From Nectonema munidae (lineage: Eukaryota; Nematomorpha; Nectonematoida; Nectonematidae): a DNA stretch of 64,000 nucleotides. The stretch spans positions 1,114,501 to 1,178,500 of the forward strand of contig JAUIRK010000509.1 in the NCBI GenBank assembly GCA_030549495.1, in the 5' to 3' direction. Numbering within the stretch: position 1 is the first letter of the stretch; every line of letters starts with the position of its first letter. A program made the position numbers and the translations under genes. The notes under the pieces are model-generated. The model ran no database searches and was not told where the DNA came from. It saw only the letters and a list, made by a program, of their open reading frames with translations. Positions 1-11,899 of the stretch are shown here, piece by piece.

Positions 1-758
1 GATTATACAGTGGTTTAAGCATAAACCAAATATGAATTTAGAGTATAAATGGCGGTTCGAAGCATTTTTGATAAAAAAAAATATATAAAAAAGCTCAATT
101 ATGATGCATTTTGGACGCACTTAAAAAAAATTGAAAGGATCTTCTACTCAATGCCACTTAAAAAGCGCGCGTTAAATACGAATTTCGGCATTGTTCTGAA
201 ATAAAATTGCTAAAAATAGTACACTTTTTCCCTCAAGATTGTTACGCCTAACTTCGAAACCACAACGTCACTGTCCGATCCCATGAAAATACTCTAAGCT
301 TACTTTAGTACCTTCACATTTACACCTTGATAAACTATTGAAATTCAAATTAAAAAATATTAATGAAAAATTAAAATAACTGCATTTCAAATTAGAAAAA
401 TGAAAGTCAGTGAAAAATAATTATAAATTTTGATTGAAAAAGAACAAAATAATATGAAAATTTTGAATCTCAAATCTTTGTTTAAAAAGAAATTTATGAT
501 CTCTTCTGTTTTTTACTGCTTATTTAATTGTCAATTTGATCACAATTTTTGGTTCCATTTTACACTTGCACCATCTTACACTTGAATCACGTCACACTTG
601 TTCAGTAATTTTAAATAGATTTTCAATATTTTTCATTTGAATTCATTTAAATTCAGGTTTCAAAGTTGACATCCGATTAATTTAAAAGTGTAGTTCCCAA
701 TCATGTCAAATATTTGAATCACCCTAAATATAAAGAAAGTGGTAAAATTTAATAAAAC
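1..758. other. AT-rich stretch downstream of the DDT exon
   Basis: Because the DDT exon ends at a splice donor and the protein is incomplete there, this stretch should be intron or hold small exons of the ACF1/BAZ1A-like gene. I read the minus strand in all frames and found nothing that continues the DDT domain, so the next exon is either very short or beyond the window. Confidence 0.4.
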
Positions 759-1002
759 CTAAAGAAGGCAGAGTGAAGGCTTCATTGAAAAATTTCTGAA
801 TGTTTAGGAATTGGCCAAATGCGTTCAAAAATTCCAAAACCACGAGCATATCTCCAATCAGTTCGGAAGGCGAATTCAGCCCTAACTCGGTGAATTCCGG
901 CAGGACTTTCAAGTCATCGCATAGCAAATCTTCTCGCGGCTGACACCAACTCCGAATCGCTTCTTCCCGTTTCTTTTGTTCTTCCTTTTTGCGAAGACGC
1001 TC
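759..1002 (-). CDS. BAZ1A: ACF1/BAZ1A-like protein, DDT-domain exon
   Basis: This exon encodes about 81 residues. A Lys/Glu-rich helix (ERLRKKEEQKKREE) is followed by the signature run W-x-x-PRED-L-x-CDDLK-x-LPE and then the DDT core with LIGDMLVVLEFLNAFGQ. Human BAZ1A has the same order with FGDALMVLEFLNAFGE. In ACF1 the DDT domain binds the ISWI ATPase and helps space nucleosomes. A good donor (TTTAG/GT) ends the exon at 759. The start at 1002 follows a polypyrimidine-like acceptor ending TTTTTGAAG; the open frame reaches back to 1077, so a longer exon is possible. It lies on the same strand as, and downstream of, the WAC exons at 7.7-9.0 kb, which is the domain order of BAZ1A, so I take both as one gene. 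The PHD finger and bromodomain expected further on are outside the window. Confidence 0.85.
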
Positions 1003-2632
1003 CTTCAAAAAGTATAATAGCGAAATCAATCTTCCTTTATCGGATTGATTCAGGATTTGGAATAAATCAGTTGCGATTCAGCATGAAAACAAGCGCATAC
1101 TCAAATAAGAACAAAAAAGCGTTCCTCAGCGAGACGTTAAATATTTTTATTACATTCACTTTGCAGTTTCGATGTTTGATAAAAAACGCATGAAATGTGC
1201 TTTCTAACGGTTTTGACTGGCTCAGAGCGGTGCTGTTAGATAATAATCCGCTTTTTCTCAAAATTAGCTACTTTTTCGAATTGTGTTATAATAATTTTAA
1301 TTTTCCAATTATGCTAAATTAATTTGAGAAAATTAAAAGTCTATAAAATTTGATACTTTTTTCAAAAAATAATAATAATTGATAGATTAATCCATTTTAG
1401 TTTCATAAACAGCTTTTGACATTTTAGTGTTTTTCTGATTAGATGGCGTATTTATTTGTTTTTTAAGTGAAACTGACTTTTTTAAATAAGTAGATTTTTG
1501 TTACTTTTGATGTATCTTATCCCGGACTCAGACACTAAAATAGTACGAAAATATTTCTCAAAGTAAATCAAAGTGAGAGTAAACACAACACATTCAATTT
1601 AATTGAAAAAACAGAGCTGATTTTCGGTAAAAAACATAATACATAAGATAGAGGAGTGGGGTCACACAAAAAGAAATCGGTTCAAAGATGCATGTGTTCG
1701 ATGCACACTTGTTGTTGTGCTATATGCTATTTCATTAAATTCGTTCAAAGATATCATGAAATGCACATACTAGGTTATGCACTGATCACAGATACAAAAA
1801 AAGTGTAGCTTATAAACCAAGAGGTCAACAAATAGATATTCTATTCTCACAAACTAAAAGTCGAACGAGGTTGTAAGATTTTGGAGACTGCTGCTTAGAT
1901 TCCTCAGCTTATAATATCTGACTTTTTAGTAGCCATAACGATGGTTGAAGAAAACTGGATGTGAATATGAAGAGTCGTATTCACTTTAATTGAATATGTT
2001 ACCAAAAGGGTTTTAGTAAAATCATCTATTTTCAAAAAGAAAGTAAGCTCACGCCAACAATCTAAACAACATTGTGGACTACATTCGAATTTAAACATTA
2101 TACTATATTGAAAAGATAATATATACAAGAAATGCGATTGGACTGTAAACATGGATAATAGGATTCAAAACACTTTCGTCAGCATCTTTATCCAAGCATC
2201 GCCTTCTCGAATAGAACACGCTTTTGTTTCAAATATGTATTTTGAACGAATGACTTTAGACTTCTTTTATAACTTGAAAAGGTTAAAAGGAAGATGGAGG
2301 AAATTATAGTCTCTTTCGGATCAAATTTTCTCTCTATGTCCTTCTTCAGGTATTTATTTATTTTTAAATCTTTAAAGCGAAACTTCTATTAATAATGAAA
2401 TGCCAAATAATTCTAGCATAAAATATTGCGTATATGCGCCATTTTGTGGGCAGAAATTTTTTTTCCATAGAATTTATAGTTTGAAATTTTTTATAAATTA
2501 ATATGAATAAAATGTAGTGATGAATATCGCACACACATATAAAAAAGAATAATACTAAATATTTAAAATTGAAGAATGGTAATCGCTACAGTTTCGAATT
2601 TTTTCATTCCAATACCCAATATAGGCTGAGTT
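1003..2632. other. Probable intron sequence, no gene seen
   Basis: The sequence is AT-rich and lies between exons of the ACF1/BAZ1A-like gene. Short open frames (for example 1,067-1,261 and 1,904-2,152 on the minus strand) show no recognisable protein pattern. The Lys/Glu-rich helix that precedes DDT in BAZ1A proteins should be coded between here and 7.7 kb but was not pinned down. Confidence 0.35.
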
Positions 2633-3139
2633 TTATATTTCTTTTTTTCTTTTTTTCAAATACGATTTGGCACACTTGATAATTTGAAAATGAACGTCTT
2701 CTTTAAGGTTTAAACTTCTGGGATCACTTACCAATATTTTAATCGGTAAAATTAAGGTTATAATTTGTGGTATACAAGAGACTTCAACTAATAACTCGGT
2801 TTTTATATCTCTGAATTTAACTTTAAACACATCCCATTTTTTCCGCACAATTGTGAGGAAAATCACGTCACCTTTCTGTGTGAGTCGAACCAACCCGTTC
2901 TTTGGCAAACCACAAGTTCTACTTTTTATGGTCTTCAATGGAAAAAAGTAGGCTTTAATAACAAAGGAAAAAATGTTTTGAAGAGTTACCATTTCTTTCT
3001 CAATCTTTTTTTGCCGTTTGGAAGCTTCGTATGCCGCTTTTTTATTTTCAATGCCATTCTCTGAGGCAATGCTAGGCTTTGAAAACATATTTGGAATTTT
3101 TTCTAGGAAAAAGAATGACAACTTTAACAAACAGGACAA
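2633..3139 (-). CDS. Unrecognised 168-residue open frame within the ACF1/BAZ1A gene
   Basis: This is the longest open frame between the WAC and DDT exons and lies on the same strand. Its first third is hydrophilic and Lys-rich (ENKKAAYEASKRQKKIEKEM). The rest reads like a small beta-rich domain with patterns such as KGDVIFLTIVRKKWDVFKVKF and LILPIKILVSDPRSLNLKED and a basic C-terminus. Right after EKEM a GTAACT donor and later acceptor-like AGs could remove a ~50-75 bp intron, the size seen elsewhere in this gene. It could be an ACF1 exon, a nested gene, or chance. The LPIK segment recalls the C-terminus of TMEM223-type mitochondrial proteins, but the two membrane helices of that family are not visible, so I do not assign it. 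Confidence 0.3.
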   Translation of the reverse strand: MSCLLKLSFFFLEKIPNMFSKPSIASENGIENKKAAYEASKRQKKIEKEMVTLQNIFSFVIKAYFFPLKTIKSRTCGLPKNGLVRLTQKGDVIFLTIVRKKWDVFKVKFRDIKTELLVEVSCIPQIITLILPIKILVSDPRSLNLKEDVHFQIIKCAKSYLKKRKKEI

Positions 3140-5802
3140 ACGAATTTTTAATTTTGTAACTGTGAAATAATAGAAAAGAATTTATGAAAATTGAATTCGT
3201 CCCCTAAAAATTATCGGTGAATTCAAGGATAAGTTGAAAAAGAGCAAAAAAAATAAAGGTGTCATCCTAAAAAGACGTTCACACAGGAGGCAGAGAGAGA
3301 ACGATTTGTAATTAGAGTTGAAGATAAAGTTGGACGTCCAAAAAAGTTGTAAAGGCTTGAAATTTGTTGCACTTGTAAAAAAATTTTTAATAAGATCTCT
3401 CATTCTCGACACTAACAAAATACGAATTTATCAAGCGTGTGTAGTGTATGTATCATATATCTTTACACTTGGCTTAAAAGAACTTCAAAAAGGCTCAAAT
3501 TTGGAAAAATATGGGGATTTTGGAAAAGTCTCCCTTAACTTGTTATCACCTCTTTAAAATACATGCCATTATAACAACTTCTCTTTTGCCGCATTTCGCC
3601 AAACATTCCAACCTTATCAAGGTTACGTACAACATGGCTCATCAAAAAATTGTGAAAGTACATTATTTATAAATATTATGCGAGGTAGCTATAATTGTGT
3701 GCATGCATTATGAGAAAGAGCTTGAGTTTGTTACGGTGAATAGCGTATTCTCATGATTGATAAATCCAAATTCATTTACCATATGATAAGTTAAATGAAA
3801 GCAAACATGATGCTCCACCTACACATCATTTCAATTCTGTTTTTTTCTGATTCAACTTCTATTTTCTTTTCTATAATTGGAAAACTCAGATTCGTCTAAA
3901 TACACTGAACATATAAATAAAGTCGCTGTATTTTGCCTTTATAAGCGCTAACAGATGCAATGCATAATACTTGTGCATGTTGATATAATTAAATCTATTT
4001 TCAGCATGCACTAAATTGAAAGAACAGTAATATATAATAGAAAAAATATTCAAATATGTTTCTCTCTAGATAGCTTGAATAGTAGATAATAATAATAATA
4101 ATAATATAAGTAGGAAAAAATGGAAGCACGTATTGCATTGCAATCCTCTTATACACGGTTAATATTAAGCTTTTTTCTACTCCATTATTTATTTCAAGTT
4201 TTATAATGCACCCAGTCCCTTTAAACAGTGGCCATATATTCCCAGATTGTTTTTCAGCGACTACTTATATTCTATGTTTATTAGTATATACTACAATAAA
4301 GTTCTGAAAAAGAAAATGAATGAGTAAAAGACAATAAATAATAGTAGGCTCAATTAAAACAGGTGATCATTTGTAAAAAGAAAAGCTACGCCAAATATTG
4401 ACATTTCCTTCTATTATTATTATTTTAGTTGACGTAAACGCAAATGGATGGATGGATGAAGTAGAAATAAAGCTATGGCTTGAACGCATTTGATCTAAAT
4501 ACATTGCAAAGAACGCAGTCTTCTCGTTTGGGATAGGGTTAGAGCGCCTCTTACAAGCAGCACAAAAAATTTGAACACAGATATGGGAGTCGTTCTTGGA
4601 GGATTACCTTCGTCAGTACGACCTTTAGATGTTTGTCTAAAGAAGTCATTTAAAAGTCGATTACAAAAAGCGGTTATATATGTGCTCCAAAGTTAGATAA
4701 AAATGGAAAGATATTAATCCAAAAATAGTTTAAAACTCTTTTAAAAAATGAGATCTTTAGAATGAATAGTGCGAAGATGATGATGATGATGATGATGATG
4801 AAATAAATTCAAGTTTTGATCCATATGATGACTGCCTCCGTCAAACGCATTTATTGATGAAATTATGCGTTAAACTTAATGTATTTTTGATTTTATAATT
4901 TCAATTTATAAAATAGAACATCGCCTTATGCGAAGAACATACTTTTTAATCAAAGCTATAAGATCACAACTTCATTTCGTATTATACGCCGGCTGTCTTA
5001 TACACCGGCAAATAATTTCACAATTCAATCGCTCAGATCAAAATTTATCCAACTAGAATGTTGTCTTATAGAATTACAACCTAGCAAATAAAGTTCCAAT
5101 ACAGCTCGTTTATTTTCAAAAAACCGGTCACCTCGAAAATACTCCTAATTTGTATGAGATAAGAGAATATTTCTTCGCTGGTGTGCATTCCTCACTGAGT
5201 TCTCATAGTGGTCTTGGTTTTCATATCCACAAATCTCTTGAATTCGTTGTCAATACAACTCAAACGAATAGCAACTCCTATGAACTGTATTCAACCATCT
5301 TTCAGATAATATGAGTTTAAAGTTGTATCATTTTTATCGCAAACCTTGATGAGAAGTTGGAGAAATCTAATGTTTTTTGTTTGAATTTGAATTATTTCTC
5401 CCAAATACTAAAATTGGCATTCTTCTTGGTGAATTTTATTTTGATTTACTTAAAGTTGATAGCAATAGGCATGTTAAGTATATCTATCTATTCTGAAAAT
5501 AACAAAATTTACTAGATATTATAGCGAATACCTTATTGATAATATTTTTATGTGTTCTCAATTTTACCAAAAAGTTTGTTATACTTTTATTACAGGTCTT
5601 TCAGATATATAATCCAATGTCAACTTCGCTGAAAGTGAATTTCAATGATAAAGTTTTATTTCAAAAATATTTTGACAAAGTGGCCTTCTGTCATTATGCT
5701 TATGAATTTGATTGGTTTATTTATCTTAAACCGTATCTTTGACAGCCCAAATGATTACTTTTACTACCTAAGCCACGACATTTACTTCTTGGTCTTAAAT
5801 AT
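3140..5802. other. Probable intron sequence with two microsatellites
   Basis: AT-rich sequence without a convincing gene. It contains an (ATA)n run at about 4,085-4,107 and a (GAT)n run at about 4,776-4,800. The plus-strand frames at 3,318-3,557 and 5,536-5,848 have no family pattern. Confidence 0.4.
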
Positions 5803-5810
5803 GATACAAA

Positions 5811-6072
5811 GGGGTTATTATCAAAAGAGTGACAAATCAAAAGAGTGACGTGACAAAAGAGTGACAAAATATAAAAAAATTCAAAAGAGTGGCATGACAA
5901 AAAAATGATAAAATATAAAAAAAAATCAAAAGAGACAAAATATACAAAAATTCTAGTTTTGCTTACCTACCTATCCTTACATAAAAAACTCTTTTGATTT
6001 GTCGCTTTTTTAATCTCTATTTTAAGAGTGACAAATTATGTCACTGCTTTGTCACTCTAATGAACATCTCCC
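5811..6072. mobile_element. 262 bp MITE with 8 bp target duplication (hAT-like)
   Basis: An exact 8 bp direct repeat, GATACAAA, flanks this unit at 5,803-5,810 and 6,073-6,080. The ends are loosely inverted: GGGGTTATTATC...AGAGTGAC on the left and GTCACTCTAATG...CATCTCCC on the right. The interior repeats AAAAGAGTGACAAA several times in both orientations. An 8 bp duplication and no coding capacity fit a non-autonomous hAT-type element. A related string occurs near 58,230. Confidence 0.6.
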
Positions 6073-6080
6073 GATACAAA

Positions 6081-7691
6081 GACCATAATCATAAAAAAAA
6101 ATCGAAAATGCAGCATAAACTCTTGGATTTCTAATGATTTATTGGATCTAATAAAAAAAAAGTAATAAAATTCATCTTAAATTAAAGCGTTCAAGTGATA
6201 CACTTTTTATCTAAATATGATTCCCTTAGGAAGAAAGGAAAAATTTATGGCAAAAGTTTGGAAATAGAAATAAAAGTTCAAAATGGAATGAAGGACTATG
6301 AATCACGTAAAAATATTAAATGCCAAATGTTTTCCAAATACAGGTTATTATATAGGCTAAAGTACCTATTAATAATTTGAAGAATGAACTGATATATGTC
6401 AGAAAAAATTAATTCATTAACTTACAAGGTTGTAGAGATGAAATATATGGTTGTGCTTCTATAAACATATCATCCATACAGTTCAATTTTTACATAAATA
6501 ATTTTTTGTTTTGCCCCCCCCCCTCTCCGTTTTACAAAATTCTCGCGCGAAACTGCAAAATTATTGATTGCGAATCTGAGGATGTAATTTATTTTTCATG
6601 AAAATCAATCAAATCTGTCAAAAAATCAATCAATGCAAAATATATTAACTTCAGAATATATTATAATTCACCATTTTTTGGCTTTTAATATTATCTTAAT
6701 TTATTTAAGATACTAAATTTTGGTGATTAATTCACCCAAAATATTTCACCTGTCAGTAAATTAGCTTTCACAGGTGACTTATGGCAAACACTTTTTCTCA
6801 TAATTTTTAAATAAACTTATCCATACACAGCAAATATGCGATTCTGAAAATACTCTTATAGCTCTAGATTTAAGGATAAGTTTCCTCTGTCACTGACAGG
6901 GTTAAATGACTGAAGATTTAAACACAATTTAATTGCTCATATTTACAGAATATATTTAAAATTTAAGCAGTTTCTAATAATGAACCTATTTTGGGGTTGA
7001 AAAATTGAACATTTAAATACTATAATATCTTGGTATAGTGTTTTGATGCCTCCGAAGCTTTTCCAAGCTGTCAATATATATTATATACATATGATTCTGT
7101 AGGAAAAAAAATAATCATATTGTAAAGAAAAAAATATAGCAAGTTACTAATCGCGATTTTCGATTTTAAGAAGCCAGAATAATCAACCATGATGACTCAA
7201 AAGTCATCAAGTATGAAAGCGACTATTCTAGATCATTTAGATTCCATGAGAAGTCACTTTGCATTCAATAATTGAATTCTTAAGTGCTCATTTTAATTCA
7301 TTAATCTTCACATGAGTTTGAATACAGTTTAAAAGTAAGTTATTACTAGTTTAATAGAAAAATAAAAGAGCGTTGGAAGCAGGCGCCATGATAACGGGAA
7401 AATGGACGCTGAGGCGATAAATGATACTTCCTTGTTGTAGATCATCTCCCTTAGAATCAGCTTCCCCCACCCCTGCTCCAACCTCCACTTGTGCTTAAAG
7501 TCTAACGATCGGGCTGATTAATAGAGGTTTCCTATAGCTTTCATCGCTAAAAAGAATCTCATATGAAGACTTTAGAAGGGCCGTAGAATTTAAAACTTTG
7601 ACACATAAAAATTAGCCAGCCTATAAAAGATTTAAAGAGTAATAATTCCACTAGAAATAAAATATGAAATGCAAGAATAAGTAAATCATAC
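6081..7691. other. Probable intron sequence of the ACF1/BAZ1A gene
   Basis: AT-rich. A donor at 7,691 follows exon 5. The first acceptor downstream (TTTCTAG, ending at 7,651) would open an exon reading MELLLFKSFIGW in the right phase, but it matches nothing I know. A GC-richer patch at about 7,380-7,500 has a short minus-strand frame (VEVGAGVGEADSKGDDLQQG) that might be an exon; I could not confirm it. Confidence 0.35.
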
Positions 7692-8983
7692 TTGAGGACA
7701 GTGCGTCATTTTCACTCTCACCGGGATTAAAATAATGATGATCTTTGAGAAGAGAATGATTTTCTTGCTGAGGATGAGCGGTAGGATCAAAACTATCTAT
7801 TCCTCCATCTTGGCCATTTTGGCGAATATGTGAAAAATTCTTTTCTATGTTGTTTGGATTAGAAATATTTTGTGACTTATTGAAATCCAAAACACGATCA
7901 TGCCTAGCGCCTTTTTCGGGTAAATATTTAATGAATTCTAGAAGTGCGGATTCCTCAAAAATTGAGTCGGGATTCAAGGAATCTAGATTAAACTCTGAGA
8001 TTGCCAATAACTTTGTAAAAATAAAAAATTTAAGAAACAAAATAGTTAAATCATCCAACAAATGTGAAATACCTGTAAAAATCGATATATTTTAAATTGG
8101 ATCGTATTTTGGCGTATAAATAGACGGTTTTTTTCTTTACTATAAGTTCCTTTTGGTCTTTGTAAATGAGAAGCTTTAACTATGCTTGAAGACTCATCAA
8201 TAATAGAATTAGATGTATCATTTGAATTTGAAATTCCACAAACACTATATTTAAATAGGTAAGAACTAGGTTGAAATTGACGTCCAGTATCATTAAAACC
8301 ATGTCTAAAAAAGATATACTACAGAATTTAATATATTTTAAAATCGTATTTACTGGTTATAAATTTTTTCTTTATTTTTAACTTCTGAAAAGGAAGGAGG
8401 TAGCACTTCTTCGATAATACACAATTTTCTAGAACACGAAAAAAGACAGTTAAAAATAGAAAATGAACATAAAATATTACCCTGATACAATAACGCTTTC
8501 GCCAACAAAGTAACGATCTTTTGCAAACAAATAAATATTATCTACAATTTGACAAAGACTCAAGCCCTGAGCTAAATAAACTAAATATAATAGACCACGT
8601 TTGAGCGGAGTAGGAAAGTCAGATAATGCTTTTTTAGCTTTAGTTTCAGATTCAACGGCTTCAGCAAATGTTAATCCAGTTCGACCGGTTAATGAACAAG
8701 TCCAAACCAAACTGTTACTAACAATAATTCTTTCAAAAAATTTCCTAAATTGAAAAAAAACTCTCTATATTAACTCAATTTTAAACACAGTAATTTCAAA
8801 ATTCAAGAAGAAAATACTTTTTTGAAATAGAAAATAATTAGAATAAAAAAATAAAATTAATATAACTTACTCATAATCAGTAAAAATTTCTTTCGTTAAA
8901 GAACTATAGAATACTTCATCATTATCATTCAGATTTTTAGGGATATCATTAGGAACAAACTCTTTCCTCTTGTAGATAGGCAT
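7692..8983 (-). CDS. BAZ1A: ACF1/BAZ1A-like protein, N-terminal WAC exons 1-5
   Basis: Five exons join in phase: 8983-8871, 8744-8481, 8428-8354, 8304-8073 and 8010-7692, with introns of 126, 52, 49 and 62 bp, all GT-AG. The protein starts MPIYKRKEFVP, as vertebrate BAZ1A starts MPLLHRKPFV. It continues DEVFYSSLTKEIF, FFERIIVSNSLVWTCSLTG, SLCQIVDNIYLFAKDRYFVGE, IIEEVLPPSF and SSYLFKYSV...SIVKASHLQRPKG, each lining up in order with the human WAC domain and the segment after it. WAC is the DNA-binding, assembly-promoting part of ACF1 in the ISWI complexes ACF and CHRAC. The ATG at 8983 fits the family start. Exon 5 ends at the donor at 7691 and is Asn/Ser-rich and poorly conserved. The gene resumes with the DDT exon at 1,002; exons between are unresolved. 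Confidence 0.9.
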
Positions 8984-11626
8984 TCATAGAAAAATAATTC
9001 TTACAACAAAATTTTAAAAATGGCTATGATTTATTTTTTAGAAAACATTATACGATAAAATCGTTAAAAATATATAATTAAAACAAAAATAGATGAGAAT
9101 TTTAGAAGATTGGTAAGTTAAAGGAAAATCCAAAATAAGATATTTTAATTCTTAGATTCTATTTTAAGAAATATACCAATTTGACTTGTATCTTTATATT
9201 TACTATAAAAAATTAACTATTTTTATCTTAAGACCAATATATAGTCACTGTATTTAAATAAAAGAGAATTTTTATTCTTTTTGGAAGATATTTTCAAAAA
9301 GAAAGCTTTTCGATATAATTTACAATATTTTTTTATTAAACGCTTTATTTTATTTACATTTTCTTCATTTAGTCTTATTCACTTTTCAGTTTAAAAATCC
9401 ATTGATTTTTTTGTAAATATCGTTCAATTTTATAATTTATTAAACTTTTGTAAAATATAAACGAAAATCAGTATACGGAATTGCAAATTGTAAAGAATGG
9501 ATCAATAATTAAGAAATACAAAGCTTAGATATTTTAATAGATACTCAATGGGGAATTGGGAGGGGGCAAAGCAAAAAATAGATATAAGTTCCTATAAATA
9601 TTTTTAACTACTACTTTGCATATATGCAACAAAATATTTTTTTAAATAACACAAGCATTGAAGAAAGAGAATATTTTTAAGTAAACACATAACTACAAGG
9701 ACAATTGGTAAATAATTTACAAAAAGAACAATAATAAACTTCATTTAAATTCAATATATAAATATTTATTTTTCATGAAAAAACATATATCTAATTAGTG
9801 AAAAAAAATTGTATTTTTCAAAACAAATCTTTTCTATACGCGACCTTGCCATTCATGCCTATATGATGCGCCTTGGAAAAAATTACGCTCGCACGCTAGG
9901 TCGGCGCGTTTTTATGTATTGTGCCAGTACCAATTTGTATTTTTTATTAGAAAAATATTAAATACCAAGAATAATCCTACAAAATAAGGACAACTTTCAG
10001 ATTATACAATTAGATCATATTTTTGCATTTTAGTAGGAAATAAATTTTCAATAAAATCGTCAAATTTAATACCCATTAGATGAGAAAACAATTTTAAAGA
10101 TTTTTCTTTCGACTTTATCTTAAAAATAAAAACCTTAGTGCTGAAAGTGCTTTGTTATAAAAAATCAACCACTAACTTCCATTAATAGTAATATTTACTT
10201 TATTATCAAATAGGCAGTCAATAATAGCAGCGTTTTTAGCATCATTTTACTGCTTTTAACCCTTTGAGGACAAGTATGACACCAGTGTACCAAGATATAA
10301 AAATCGTTTGATTTAAATATAAAAATTCATTTTAAAAAAAAGCAAGCAAACGGTTTTGAAAATTATGGTTCTAAAATGGTTAATTTAAACTTATATTTTT
10401 AATAATAGTTTACACATATTGTACAAGAAACATGTTCACTTATTTTAATGTATATTTCGTTTCTTAAAAAATGAACTATTCTCTTATTTCCAACAATTGA
10501 GAAATAATTTATATATATATTCGCCGCTCATTTAACTGCCAATATCGAAATTTAAATATTTCTTAAGAAATGCAAAAGTTTTACTTTATGAATAATTAAT
10601 ATTATTAAAACTGTAAAACGTCAGGCTATAATATCGATAAAGATTATAAAATTAAAATTTTTTATTAACAAGCAAATACAATTTCTTTTTTTTTAATGGA
10701 GAATTATTAGTTTTCTTATTAAGTTTATTTTGTATATTATTTTGCAACTGAAAGATTTGTTTTAGTCTCTTACAACCTTTTTTCATTTATTTCATTAAAA
10801 TTACTTACAAAATTTATTATACAATGTTTTAATTTAGTTCTTTTGCTTTAAATTTATTTTTATTTTACATGTCCAAAGAGAACTGATTTTAATGAGGGCG
10901 GGACTATAAGAAATTTCTAGGAGTTTAAAGGGGGTTAGAGGACAGGCCCCCTTATCAACGTACTTGATAATTCATAAAATATATTTTTAAAGGAGATTTT
11001 CTATGCATTTTAATTTTTGACCATAATTTATTTTCTGTATCATTTTTAAATAGATTTATGTACTAATTCATACAGTCAACATATGCTATCAACACTACTA
11101 AACCTCTTTTTTTAATTTAGAGAAAAAAAACAACGATAGTGATAACAGTCAGCATGGTAGATCAAACCAAACAGGTTATTGTCACACCTATCAATAATGT
11201 AGAACTCTAGTAAATCTATATTTATAACAAGAATTTAAAAATGATATGAAATAATCCTCATTAAATTTTGAAAAAAATAAAAAAAGAAAAGATAGGTAGA
11301 GTTAGTTGAATGATAGGATTTAAAAAAAACTCCAAAAGCATATCATTTGAAAATCACAGTAAGTACAAGGCAATCTAAGCACATGTTAACAAAGCATACA
11401 ATTCGAAGTTAAAAAACACATGAATAATAAAAAAATCAGTATAAAGTATCTGTGGTTGAAAAAACATCGAACAGAATAAGAGTTGGAAGAGGCTTGATGG
11501 GAAATATAAACGAGGTTATAAATTTGGAAAAGCGATATGAGAAGAAATCATCTAAAAAAACCAAAAGAGCACAAGTATCAAAATTCTAAAGTAATAGGTA
11601 AATATTAGTTAATATATTCAAGGATA
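8984..11626. other. AT-rich spacer upstream of the ACF1/BAZ1A-like gene
   Basis: No gene is visible. A small GC-richer patch lies at about 9,838-9,915. The stretch 10,876-10,960 (with GGGCGGGACTATAAGAA) is a diverged inverted copy of sequence at about 35,825-35,910, so it is a dispersed repeat. The ACF1 promoter should lie near the 8.98 kb end, but no TATA box stands out from the AT-rich background. Confidence 0.45.
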
Positions 11627-11630
11627 TTAA
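11627..11630. repeat. TTAA target site, left
   Basis: TTAA directly precedes the terminal sequence CCCTATTACG. It pairs with TTAA at 14,556-14,559, the target duplication typical of piggyBac transposons. Confidence 0.75.
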
Positions 11631-11899
11631 CCCTATTACGCCCCCCCCCCTTAACTAAAAAATTAATTGAAGAAAATTGGCTGAATCATATCCCTTCAAA
11701 TTTTGTGACTTTTCCTAAAATCGCTAGCTGCATCTTTTGAAACCATTTTCATGGTAGTTGAATGAACCTTCATCTCCAAAACTGTCAATCAAAATCAAAA
11801 TTTTGACATTATCTGTACTTAACCTTATAACTTGGGATCTATATTATTTAATACCCTGAAAATTTATAATTATATACAGTTTGGAACGCATAACACTTT

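Noticed and set aside
2633-3139. Assignment as TMEM223
   Set aside because: Only a faint C-terminal pattern agrees; the two membrane helices of that family are not visible.
5536-5848. Two overlapping plus-strand frames of 67-68 codons
   Set aside because: Hydrophobic, AT-driven frames without start context or family resemblance; they end in the MITE at 5,811.
9838-9915. Small RNA gene in a GC-richer patch
   Set aside because: No cloverleaf, Pol III boxes or convincing stem could be drawn.
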